Shown here piece by piece: positions 1-7,607 of a DNA stretch of 64,000 nt. Every line of letters begins with the position of its first letter. Position 1 is the first letter of the stretch. The stretch is from assembly GCF_024320785.1 (NCBI RefSeq), contig NZ_JANDBC010000001.1, forward strand, positions 673,309 through 737,308. Reading direction: 5' to 3'. A model generated the notes under the pieces. It saw nothing but the letters and a program-made list of their open reading frames with translations. It was not told the origin of the DNA and did not search any database. Source of the stretch: Gracilimonas sediminicola (lineage in GTDB: Bacteria; Bacteroidota; Rhodothermia; Balneolales; Balneolaceae). The translations under genes were made by a program, and so were the position numbers.

Positions 1-141
1 TAAAATTAGCTCATCAGATTGCTTCCTAGTATCAATTCCTTGATACGAAATTGGTATTACTCATTTCATAAATCCTTGTTGTAAAGCTACTGTGCGTAGC
101 CATAAGAAATTTATTTTGAGATAGTGCTCTGGGAGTTAATT

Positions 142-390
142 ATGAACCAGAGAAATACCAAACATACTCATGCTGATGAACTAAGCATGGATGAGCTATA
201 TGATTGTTATGAGACTCTTGCACGCATCGTAAAAAGATACGGCAAGGACTACTTACCCCTGTTTGAAAGAGTTCACAAAGAGATAGAATCAAGGAAAGCA
301 GAAAACAGAATGGTTGACATAGCTCACCGAGTCGCAAAAAATAATGATAAAAGTGTTACACATTTTGGTACACAAAATGGTACACATTAA
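142..390 (+). CDS. small helical protein upstream of integrase
   Basis: An 82-residue acidic, helix-rich protein of unrecognised family. The ATG at 142 is preferred over a GTG at 124 because GGGAG lies 6 bases ahead of it. The middle carries a predicted amphipathic stretch (YGKDYLPLFERVHKEIE) followed by charged helix. Its last codons (VTHFGTQNGTH) are written over three TGGTACACA-like repeats, so the C-terminus may be shaped by DNA sites and not by protein function. It lies 230 bases upstream of a tyrosine integrase in the same direction, so an excisionase or integrase accessory role is possible, but that is inference. No HTH is obvious. The base composition is AT-rich like the rest of the island. 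Confidence 0.55.
   Translation: MNQRNTKHTHADELSMDELYDCYETLARIVKRYGKDYLPLFERVHKEIESRKAENRMVDIAHRVAKNNDKSVTHFGTQNGTH
354..386 (+). repeat. TGGTACACA triplet, left cluster
   Basis: Three direct copies begin at 354 (TGTTACACA, one mismatch), 366 and 378 (both TGGTACACA), exactly 12 bp apart. They sit in the 3' end of the small ORF. The same unit recurs as a second triplet at 574-606. Spacing near one helical turn suggests adjacent protein-binding sites on one DNA face, such as integrase arm-type or excisionase sites. That role is inferred. Confidence 0.75.
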
Positions 391-573
391 AATTACCGAA
401 AAAAATAAACGTTATATATCAGATACTTAGTGTAAGTAATTTCCATATTCGATTCCCTTCACCCGCTCCAAAATTACGCACATATTTTTTTCAAAAATCC
501 CACGTAACACCCTGAAATAAAAGTTTTTTCCCTTTAGCCTGTACACACACGGTGCGTTGTGTATTATCAAAAG

Positions 574-606
574 TGGTACACATAATGGTACACATTTTGG
601 TACACA
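574..606 (+). repeat. TGGTACACA triplet, right cluster
   Basis: Three exact TGGTACACA copies begin at 574, 586 and 598, again 12 bp apart, ending 15 bases before the integrase ATG. This cluster occupies the integrase leader or promoter region. Bound protein here could repress the integrase as well as shape a recombination complex. It is the same orientation and period as the cluster 220 bp upstream. Confidence 0.8.
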
Positions 607-621
607 TGAAAGGCTCAAGAG

Positions 622-1899
622 ATGAACCATTTGATAAAAAGAGGCGATAGATACTATTACAATCGACGAGTCCCAAAGGCTCTTTGGGATCAAATTGATA
701 AGCAACTCATTCGCATTTCTCTAAAAACAGACAGTAAAAAATTAGCTATTCGAAAAGCATCTAAAGTTAATGCTGAAATCGAGGCTTATTGGAACTCATT
801 ATTGAATACAAATAAAACGCACAGTGATGAACGCTTTAAAGAAGCGGTGAACCTGGCCAAGCACGTCGGCTTTAATTATGCACCTGTAAATGATCTTGCA
901 TCAGGTAGTATTCGCGACATTGCAAAAAGAACTTCAGCAATTAAAAAACATGAGGGTAATCCAAAAGTAGTTAAAGCCGTTCTTGGCACAGTTAAGAAAC
1001 CTGAGATTACTCTAACACGTTGTTTAGAGATATTCTGGTCTATTACGAAAGACCGGGTCATGAATAAATCTGAAAAACAACTACGTGACTGGCGTAATAC
1101 TAGGATTAGAGCGATTAATGATCTTAAATCACTGATTGGAGACAAAAGTATCGAGGCTCTAACTCGTCAGGATATGATTGAATTTAGAGACTGGTGGATT
1201 GACCGCATCCAAAATGAGGGATTAAGAGCAAATACAGCCAATAAATATCTTGTCTTCATTAAGAATATTGTTGAGACCGTTTCAGATCATTTGAGCCTAA
1301 AAATTGACCATCACCTGATTTTCAAGAAAATCACTTTAAAAGAAAAGAAGACAAAAAGCCGAAAGCCCTTTGATAAAGAATATATCAAGAGCGAATTGCT
1401 CAATAACATTAAATCTGGTGACCTAAATGACCAAGCTAAAGCAATTGTGCTTATCATGGTAAACACAGGAGCAAGGCCTTCTGAAATTACTAATCTGGAA
1501 GAGGCTGATATCAAACTTGACCATGAAATTCCTCATATTGTAATAAGAGAAAATTCACTACGTGAATTGAAGACGCAATATAGTGAACGACGTATTCCTC
1601 TTGTTGGATGCTCTTTGGAAGCAATGAAAAAGTTTCCAAGAGGCTTCCCAAGATACAGAGGTAAGACTGACAGTTTTTCGAATTTAGTGAACAAATATCT
1701 GCGTCAACATGATTTATCGCCGACAGAGAGATATTCGTTATACTCATTACGTCATGGCTTCCAGGATCGACTAACTCGATCTGGTGTAAATGATAGAATG
1801 CAAGCTGAACTTATGGGTCACAAATTCAATCGCCCTCTTTACGGAGATGGCCCTACTTTAGAAAACAAAGTCCAATGCCTTCAAAAAATTTGTATCTAA
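622..1899 (+). CDS. tyrosine recombinase/integrase (DUF6538 N-terminus)
   Basis: A 425-residue phage/island-type tyrosine recombinase that would catalyse site-specific integration or excision of the island. The N-terminus (RGDRYYYNRRVPKAL) matches the DUF6538 start of island integrases. A SAM-like core-binding domain covers roughly residues 150-235. The catalytic domain shows NTGARPSEI (first Arg), YSLRHGF (second His/Arg box), LMGH, and a Tyr in PLYGDGP near the C-terminus. The start at 622 follows AAAGGCTCAAGAG. Its stop overlaps the stop of the convergent helicase gene by 4 bp, so integrase and defence genes are interlocked with no spacer. Length is normal and no truncation is seen. Confidence 0.9.
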   Translation: MNHLIKRGDRYYYNRRVPKALWDQIDKQLIRISLKTDSKKLAIRKASKVNAEIEAYWNSLLNTNKTHSDERFKEAVNLAKHVGFNYAPVNDLASGSIRDIAKRTSAIKKHEGNPKVVKAVLGTVKKPEITLTRCLEIFWSITKDRVMNKSEKQLRDWRNTRIRAINDLKSLIGDKSIEALTRQDMIEFRDWWIDRIQNEGLRANTANKYLVFIKNIVETVSDHLSLKIDHHLIFKKITLKEKKTKSRKPFDKEYIKSELLNNIKSGDLNDQAKAIVLIMVNTGARPSEITNLEEADIKLDHEIPHIVIRENSLRELKTQYSERRIPLVGCSLEAMKKFPRGFPRYRGKTDSFSNLVNKYLRQHDLSPTERYSLYSLRHGFQDRLTRSGVNDRMQAELMGHKFNRPLYGDGPTLENKVQCLQKICI

Positions 1900-3776
1900 T
1901 TATCAGCTGATAATTCAATAATTTCTTCTTCTGAGAACCATTCTTCGTTTAAGATATGCTCTTTTAAAGCCTCCGGTGCATTGGTGTAAGCAACAACAGC
2001 TAAGCTTTCTTTTGCTCTACTACACGTAACATAAAACAATCGTCGAGTTCTCTCTATACTGGTTTCTTTACCTTCCGACTCATTTCTGATATCCGTCCTC
2101 GTAGGTTCTTTTGCACCAAAAAGTTTCTCATAGCTAAACAAAAATCCTCTAGACTCTTCATCATCCATTATAACCATTACTCTAGGAAACTCTAATCCCT
2201 TAACACCCTGATGAGTACCGAATATTGCATCATCATTAATATAGATATGATAGTTTTCAAACTGACTAAAAGGTGATTCAATGGCACTAACAAATGCAAA
2301 AACATTTTTAAAGTCAACTGCCTCCGCTTCAATCTCTTCAGAGGATTCACTCCACTCAAAAGCTTGTTTCAATAATTCAGGGACATTGAATAGACCGGAA
2401 TCTAGAATTTTATTGATTATAGATTTCAATGTTGGGTCATTTCCCTCCTCCCATAGGGAGATAAGAGATTTGGTTTTTAAGTCCGCTTCTTCTAAGATAT
2501 CGGTTTGATTTTCCTTTTCTCGTATAATTTCAGGTTTAAAAAGTGGTGAGTTTCGTGTCACGACTCTCGATATTTTAAATGCATCATCGCTTCTGTGGCC
2601 TTTTACTATTGGTAAAATAATGTCAGAAAAGAATCTCAACTCTGGAAGTGTGCCATCTAGAATTCCTGTTTTTAAACGGTCAGATGCATATAAGGGGTCA
2701 AAAAAATCTGAGAACCCCATTCTACTGGCCGCCATATGGTGCTCTAAAATTAAAGCCTTAACTTTAGCATCATTACCTGACCACAGCACATCTTCTGTAA
2801 TGGAGGCCATATCTTCCATTACTTTTTTCTCTATTTCTTGTTTATCGACATCTCCAGAAACAACAAAAAGCCTTACTATCCCATCGTTTGCTTCTTCGAT
2901 CGCCTCTTGAATATGGTCATCATCATACGATCTTATTTTATTAATTAACTCGATTACCCTTTTAGGAGATCTGTAATTTATTTTCTTACTTGGTCTTTTC
3001 CAGTCTTGGGGTAACTGTTTCCCTAAGTCCTTTTTTCCATCCATATATATTCTTTGCATCATATCCCCAAATAGACCCAAAGAAAATTTTTTGCTTTTTT
3101 CTGATTGTACCTTAAATAAAGCCTCAATCAGATCTTTATTAGTATCCTGACTTTCATCAATTAACAGAATTGGAAATTTCTGCGTTAGAATCTCTTTCAT
3201 CATCTCATTATCCGATAAGAAGTCGGAACACATTTTTATGACTTCAGTATGGTTTACGGAATCTCTTGAAAAATTATCTCCATTGGGGTTATAGCTGAAC
3301 TTTTTTATTGAGTTTAGATTTTCAAGTCTAACTCTTTTTGATTCAATTTTTTTAATTCTGTCAGCATGAGTTTTAGTTCCTTCTCTGCCTTTAGAAATCA
3401 ATTCTTCTAGCTCTTCAATTCTAAGCTCAGTGTCTATTCTCAGCCACTCACGAATATCGTTTTGATATGACTGTATTAATGACCAGGCAAAACTATGAAT
3501 AGTTGAGACCGAGAAAAGGTTATCATATTCAAGTCGTGACAGGATCTCATCTCTTGCCCCATTTGTATAAGTTATAACTCCTATTCTTTGCCCTTTTAAA
3601 ACCAACTTTTTCTTATAGCGATGTTTTAATGCATTTAATACTGAAACTAGAGAACGAGTTTTACCGGAACCAGCACCCGCAAAAAGGAAAAAGCTCTCTG
3701 GCTTATCTATGCTCAGGTATCCTAAAAGTTCCGTATCCAATTCAGTTAATTCTGTTATGTTGAGTTTACTCATCAT
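1896..3776 (-). CDS. UvrD/Rep-type helicase, GajB-like
   Basis: A 626-residue superfamily 1 DNA helicase. Visible motifs in order: Walker A GAGSGKT (about residues 34-40), motif Ia TYTNGARDEI, TIHSFAW, Walker B LLIDESQDT (near 205), GDMMQRIY, NYRSPKRVIELIN, then THQGVKGLEF and a C-terminal YVTCSRAKESL box typical of UvrD. It is the downstream gene of a two-gene operon, starting 11 bp inside the OLD-nuclease gene. An OLD-type nuclease followed by a UvrD helicase is the Gabija layout. It is longer than the roughly 500-residue GajB reference, with an insertion around residues 120-200. Cytoplasmic anti-phage role is inferred from family and partner. Confidence 0.75.
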   Translation of the reverse strand: MMSKLNITELTELDTELLGYLSIDKPESFFLFAGAGSGKTRSLVSVLNALKHRYKKKLVLKGQRIGVITYTNGARDEILSRLEYDNLFSVSTIHSFAWSLIQSYQNDIREWLRIDTELRIEELEELISKGREGTKTHADRIKKIESKRVRLENLNSIKKFSYNPNGDNFSRDSVNHTEVIKMCSDFLSDNEMMKEILTQKFPILLIDESQDTNKDLIEALFKVQSEKSKKFSLGLFGDMMQRIYMDGKKDLGKQLPQDWKRPSKKINYRSPKRVIELINKIRSYDDDHIQEAIEEANDGIVRLFVVSGDVDKQEIEKKVMEDMASITEDVLWSGNDAKVKALILEHHMAASRMGFSDFFDPLYASDRLKTGILDGTLPELRFFSDIILPIVKGHRSDDAFKISRVVTRNSPLFKPEIIREKENQTDILEEADLKTKSLISLWEEGNDPTLKSIINKILDSGLFNVPELLKQAFEWSESSEEIEAEAVDFKNVFAFVSAIESPFSQFENYHIYINDDAIFGTHQGVKGLEFPRVMVIMDDEESRGFLFSYEKLFGAKEPTRTDIRNESEGKETSIERTRRLFYVTCSRAKESLAVVAYTNAPEALKEHILNEEWFSEEEIIELSADN

Positions 3777-6018
3777 TAGCCTCTGGTTTTATCGCTTCCT
3801 CAACAAAATCCGTATTGCTAAGGCTAGTTTCGACCCAACTCAAACCATCTGAAATATAGTCAGGCACTTGTAATTCAGAAGGCTCTTGGTGAAAGAGTAA
3901 ATCCAAGGCGAAATCACCTTTATTACCTTTTCTAAGAGAGTCGAATATCTCTTTACTCGTAGTTTCCAGGTCATCAAGGTCTAGTTGGTCTTTGAATTTC
4001 TTGATAAGTCCAACCCCGTCAATTTTTTGAAAGATTTCTACATTTTGATAAAGCAAAGAATCTTCGAATGTATATGGGATTATCTTTTTGGGGGCTTTTT
4101 TGGAACCAAGATTTATCCAAGTTTGATATGCTACTCTAACTAACTTGTCTTCAGATACTTTTCCATCATCTCCCAGATCAACCAACTCATCTACTTTCTG
4201 TAGTTCAGGTAACCAATTTTTTATTGTATAATTTTGGGTTTCTTGATCCTCTCCATGTTTTGGAACACATGCCTTCAATTTACCTTTCTCCCCCTTTTGA
4301 CCGGAATCTAAATCAGTAATAATAAGAGTGATAATTCCTAAATTCTCAATCAATGGTCTCAATCTATGAGCATGGCTCCCTCCTATTTCCAAAATTGAAA
4401 TATAAGCTGATGTCAATTTGGGAAAATGGTTTTCAATAAAATGTGGTAACAAGACTCTTTCAGCCGTTCCCTCAACTAAAATTACCGCATCAGCAAAGAA
4501 TAGATCAGAATGAGTAGTTTTTAGATACCTAATCGCAAACTTTGGGGTCTCATCATCCTCCCCAAAAGTATCAGATAAATTGATAATGACTGAAATTGGT
4601 GCTTCACTTTTTGATTGTGATGGCAATCTCTTGAAGTATCGTAAGCTATTGAAGTCAATTTCATGAGCTATATGATTAGAGTGAGTACTTATTACCAACT
4701 GAGTACTAAAACCTTCCTTATCATTACCTTCATCATCTCTAAGATTCTCATTAAACCTAAGAACATCATACGCCTTCCTCACAAACACTTGCTGTACTTG
4801 TGCATGTAAATGTGCCTCTGGTTCTTCAATTAACACTAAATGTAGTGGTTCGTATTTTATCTCTTCGAGTGAGTTAAAATCTTCTGCCTCTATTTTACCA
4901 ACCTTCATCCAATCATCTCGGTATCTAATCAACTTGAATACCATTGATATTAAATTCTGATACCCAAGTCCGTTATATATCTCGGGTAAGCTGATTGGAT
5001 TATCTTTATCAGAATCATCCTCCATCAAACCAAATTGAACTGCTGACTTATGGTTAAGACTATCTATTGGTTTAACTTCGGATGATATATTGATATTTGG
5101 ATTACCAAATCCTGGATAGTTTAGCTCTTCTAGTTCAGTCAAAGATGAGTTAAAACTTTCTTTTAGAGTCTCATCAAATATTTTTTTCGCACTTTCTATA
5201 GTCTCTAATGCTTTTATATCTGATACGTTTGGTTTGTCAGTCGGATTTAAATGTTTAGAAAAATATTCTCTTAATTGTGTTGATAAACTACCATAATTCT
5301 GTGCTGTATCATTCGGATCTGAAAAGCCTCTTTGAGCATTTATTATATCTATTCTTATTAGTCCCTCAAAAGGATTGCTCTCTATCGGTGTACTATCTTC
5401 ACTGAGCTTTTGAAGAACTGCATTGCCTTTATCAACCTTCTCTATTTTGTCTGGATCTAGCAAATATGCACTAACATTGAAGTGTGAAATTAACCCCTTC
5501 TTTTCTAGATAATCCCAAATAGTAGCTGGCCAAAGCTTTAAATCTGATTTTGCTGACTCCTTTATCTTTTGAGCATCTTGATAACTGCTACGGTAGTCTT
5601 TATATAGCTTTTCTATATCTTTCGGCTCAATGACAAGCCTGACTCCCAATAGTCCACCTCTCCAACTCAGTTTAGGTATAAGGTTGCTGACATATTGTAT
5701 TTCATTGCTTTTTACTTGAAGCCAAACATCTAATTTTGGCATTAATTCATGCCATTTATCCAATGAAAGGTCTGGCTCTTCCTCTTCTATATGAGTTGCC
5801 CAAGAAATTCCTATTTCATTAATCTGTGACCAATTTGAAAGAGTAATATCCTTCGTTTTAAACCGGTTTTTATCTTTAAGGAAACTTATTAGTGCATCCA
5901 TTGCAGAAGTTTTACCGCTATTATTAGCACCAACAAATAAAGTCTGTTTTTCAGAGAAGCTTAATCTGCATGATTTTAATTTTCTAAAGTTTTCTATTTC
6001 AATAAAATCTATTTTCAC
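3766..6018 (-). CDS. OLD-family ATPase/TOPRIM nuclease, GajA-like
   Basis: A 750-residue overcoming-lysogenization-defect protein combining an ABC-type ATPase head with a C-terminal TOPRIM nuclease. Walker A is GANNSGKT (residues 30-37). The Walker B region LIEEPEAHLH lies near 397-406 and is followed by STHSNHIAHEI. The TOPRIM glutamate lies in ILVEGTAER (about 516) and the acidic pair in ITDLDSG (about 567-569). These are the metal-binding residues expected for a DNA-cleaving OLD enzyme. Class 2 OLD proteins are defined by a neighbouring UvrD-like helicase, which is present here. At 750 residues it is much longer than the roughly 580-residue GajA reference, mostly between Walker A and the ABC signature, so it is a divergent Gabija or a related OLD system. 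Confidence 0.78.
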   Translation of the reverse strand: MKIDFIEIENFRKLKSCRLSFSEKQTLFVGANNSGKTSAMDALISFLKDKNRFKTKDITLSNWSQINEIGISWATHIEEEEPDLSLDKWHELMPKLDVWLQVKSNEIQYVSNLIPKLSWRGGLLGVRLVIEPKDIEKLYKDYRSSYQDAQKIKESAKSDLKLWPATIWDYLEKKGLISHFNVSAYLLDPDKIEKVDKGNAVLQKLSEDSTPIESNPFEGLIRIDIINAQRGFSDPNDTAQNYGSLSTQLREYFSKHLNPTDKPNVSDIKALETIESAKKIFDETLKESFNSSLTELEELNYPGFGNPNINISSEVKPIDSLNHKSAVQFGLMEDDSDKDNPISLPEIYNGLGYQNLISMVFKLIRYRDDWMKVGKIEAEDFNSLEEIKYEPLHLVLIEEPEAHLHAQVQQVFVRKAYDVLRFNENLRDDEGNDKEGFSTQLVISTHSNHIAHEIDFNSLRYFKRLPSQSKSEAPISVIINLSDTFGEDDETPKFAIRYLKTTHSDLFFADAVILVEGTAERVLLPHFIENHFPKLTSAYISILEIGGSHAHRLRPLIENLGIITLIITDLDSGQKGEKGKLKACVPKHGEDQETQNYTIKNWLPELQKVDELVDLGDDGKVSEDKLVRVAYQTWINLGSKKAPKKIIPYTFEDSLLYQNVEIFQKIDGVGLIKKFKDQLDLDDLETTSKEIFDSLRKGNKGDFALDLLFHQEPSELQVPDYISDGLSWVETSLSNTDFVEEAIKPEANDE

Positions 6019-6169
6019 TTCATATTCCCCGTTTAATTAAAAATCAGACGCTTCAACTTAATCGTCAGTAACACTATAGCTTTAAAGTCAAAATTTCATC
6101 CTCTCAGACAATTTTATTTATAATTTAATGTTCATACCGCCATTGTTTAGGCAAATTAATTACAATTCT

Positions 6170-6240
6170 ATTGTGCAAAGCACCATAAACAAAATATAGC
6201 AATGTCAGTATATTAGACCCTTATTATTGCATAGCACAAT
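6170..6240. promoter_or_regulatory. ATTGTGC operator-like elements upstream of OLD gene
   Basis: Two related elements lie in the leader of the OLD/helicase operon. ATTGTGCAAAGCAC at 6170-6183 has a perfect GTGC-AAA-GCAC core. ATTGCATAGCACAAT at 6226-6240 reads ATTGTGCTATGCAAT on the other strand. A third related element lies at 7559-7574 ahead of the methyltransferase operon. They may bind the XRE-family product encoded between the two operons. This is inferred from position and symmetry. Confidence 0.4.
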
Positions 6241-6304
6241 CTTTATAGCCCTATAAATACTGGGTTTTCGCTAGACAGGATATCTATTTTACATATATAA
6301 TTCC

Positions 6305-6339
6305 TCTCAATCGCTACTCACTGAGTATGTTGATTGAGT
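6305..6339. promoter_or_regulatory. inverted repeats upstream of XRE regulator
   Basis: CTCAATC and GATTGAG form a 7-bp inverted repeat enclosing a smaller TACTC-ACT-GAGTA palindrome, about 95-130 bases before the XRE gene start. The remaining sequence of the 414-base gap (6019-6432) is AT-rich, and I see no further gene in it. The nested symmetry resembles an autoregulatory operator; no binding data can be inferred from the sequence alone. Confidence 0.3.
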
Positions 6340-6432
6340 AGTAAAACTCCTTTCACAAGCTGTGCGTAGCGATAGAGCGAAAAGCTCTTTAGAACGATAG
6401 ATGGCAACTATTCAGACAAAGGAGATGCAATT

Positions 6433-6777
6433 ATGAATAAGCCAGAAATCGTCTATAAGCCAAAATCCAGACAGGATTTTTTAGAAGATGTGGTCGGTGA
6501 CCTTGTTCGACTTAGACACGACAAAGGTATGACCCAAGAAGATTTGAACCATAGGATCGGTGTAGCTGATCGTCTGGTAAGCAAATGGGAATGTGGTATC
6601 AGAACCCCCACGTCTTTTAACTTGTACTGTTGGGCTGATGCTTTGGACGGAAAACTAAAAGTAGTTCCTAACCCGGAACGTCCTATTAAATCAAAATCAG
6701 GACAAATGGGTTTTGTCGATTACAACGACACATATGAAATTACGGCTGATAAGAACCAAGTGGCTATGGCCGCTTAA
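6433..6777 (+). CDS. XRE-family HTH transcriptional regulator
   Basis: A 114-residue DNA-binding protein. Residues about 20-70 form a classical lambda-Cro/XRE helix-turn-helix with RHDKGMTQEDLNHRIGVADRLVSKWECGI-type spacing, broken here only for length. A short polar tail of unknown role follows. The start follows AAAGGAGATGCAATT, a strong ribosome site. The gene stands alone between the OLD/UvrD operon (divergent) and RadC (convergent), with a hairpin after its stop. Repeated palindromes on both sides make it a candidate controller of the two defence operons, which is inference. XRE regulators are typical controller proteins of restriction-modification loci. Confidence 0.82.
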   Translation: MNKPEIVYKPKSRQDFLEDVVGDLVRLRHDKGMTQEDLNHRIGVADRLVSKWECGIRTPTSFNLYCWADALDGKLKVVPNPERPIKSKSGQMGFVDYNDTYEITADKNQVAMAA

Positions 6778-6813
6778 TCTAATATCCTAAAAACATTTTT
6801 TATCAGTTTAAGC

Positions 6814-6846
6814 AATACGGGGCTGGATGATATCCAACCCCGTATT
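6814..6846 (+). terminator. hairpin after XRE gene
   Basis: AATACGGGGCTGGAT pairs with ATCCAACCCCGTATT across a 3-base loop, a 15-bp stem with one G-T pair. No long T-run follows, so it may be a weak terminator, or a bidirectional one serving the convergent radC-like gene. Confidence 0.5.
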
Positions 6847-6975
6847 TGCGTTGCGGTAAAAATTTTAATGAGGGCAAGGCTGATATTCGGTGGGGAATCG
6901 CCCAGTCTGCACAAATGATAATGCGGAAGATTGGGGATACCGAATAGCACTTGTATAACCTTGCGGGAATGTTCT

Positions 6976-7437
6976 TTAGAATAACCCCTTATTTCTCAAC
7001 GATGTGTAGCCACCAGGTGTAAGTATTAAATGGTCATCAACCGGAATACCTAAAAGCTTTCCTCCCTCATTCAGTCGCTTTGTAAGGCTAATATCGGCAC
7101 TACTTGGTTTTGTGTTACCGGACGGATGATTGTGAGCCAGTAAAATGCTATTGGCCGCCGATTTGATGGCGTAAGCAAATATCATTTTAGGATCAACAAT
7201 TGTGGCTGTTGCCCCTCCTTTGGATATTTCAGCTAATCCCTTAACGCCTTTGGCATTATCAAGAAACATGACATAGAAGGACTCTACTAGCTCCATTGTC
7301 CCTTCTCGCCAATTCTCACGAAATATTTGATGGGCTAAATCTGGATTGGTTACAACCGGGCGATCAAAATCTCGTCTGTCGGTGATATACACCAATTCAA
7401 CCTCAGTGACTTTAAATAAATCTATTCTCTCTGACAT
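6976..7437 (-). CDS. RadC/JAB-domain protein
   Basis: A 153-residue protein of the RadC (DUF2466) family, a JAB/MPN-like metalloprotease fold. The metal motif is AHNHPSGNTKPSSAD with the paired His and downstream Asp, and the usual catalytic-type Glu region lies earlier. The ATG at 7437 is chosen over the in-frame ATG at 7482 because TAAAGGAGGT lies directly upstream. Chromosomal RadC is about 220-230 residues with an N-terminal helix-hairpin-helix. This version lacks that domain, as is common for the RadC-like proteins on mobile elements. Despite the old name, the biochemical function of the family is unsettled. It is convergent with the XRE gene. Confidence 0.85.
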   Translation of the reverse strand: MSERIDLFKVTEVELVYITDRRDFDRPVVTNPDLAHQIFRENWREGTMELVESFYVMFLDNAKGVKGLAEISKGGATATIVDPKMIFAYAIKSAANSILLAHNHPSGNTKPSSADISLTKRLNEGGKLLGIPVDDHLILTPGGYTSLRNKGLF

Positions 7438-7537
7438 AAAACCTCCTTTAATAGATTTGGAGGCATTTATATCCCTAATCATGGGGTATTAGTACGCACA
7501 TTGCTCTTTAATTAATAGTATTGTAGGATGACACATC

Positions 7538-7574
7538 TTGACACTGTTTTTTATTATTATTGTGCATAACAAAT
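7538..7574 (+). promoter_or_regulatory. candidate promoter/operator of the methyltransferase operon
   Basis: TTGACA at 7538-7543 is a good -35-like box. TTATTATTATTGTGCATAAC follows and contains ATTGTGC at 7559-7565, where a -10 region would fall. The same TTATTATT(GT)GCATA word occurs at 6221-6233 upstream of the OLD operon. A repressor bound here would block RNA polymerase. The start codon is 43 bases downstream. Confidence 0.35.
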
Positions 7575-7607
7575 CAAACTCATTAATAACCCCGGTTTCC
7601 CTAAAAG

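Noticed and set aside
86..100. GCTACTGTGCGTAGC hairpin and its TGTGCGTAGC relative at 6361
   Set aside because: The shared 10-mer is short and the two contexts otherwise differ; I do not treat it as an operator.
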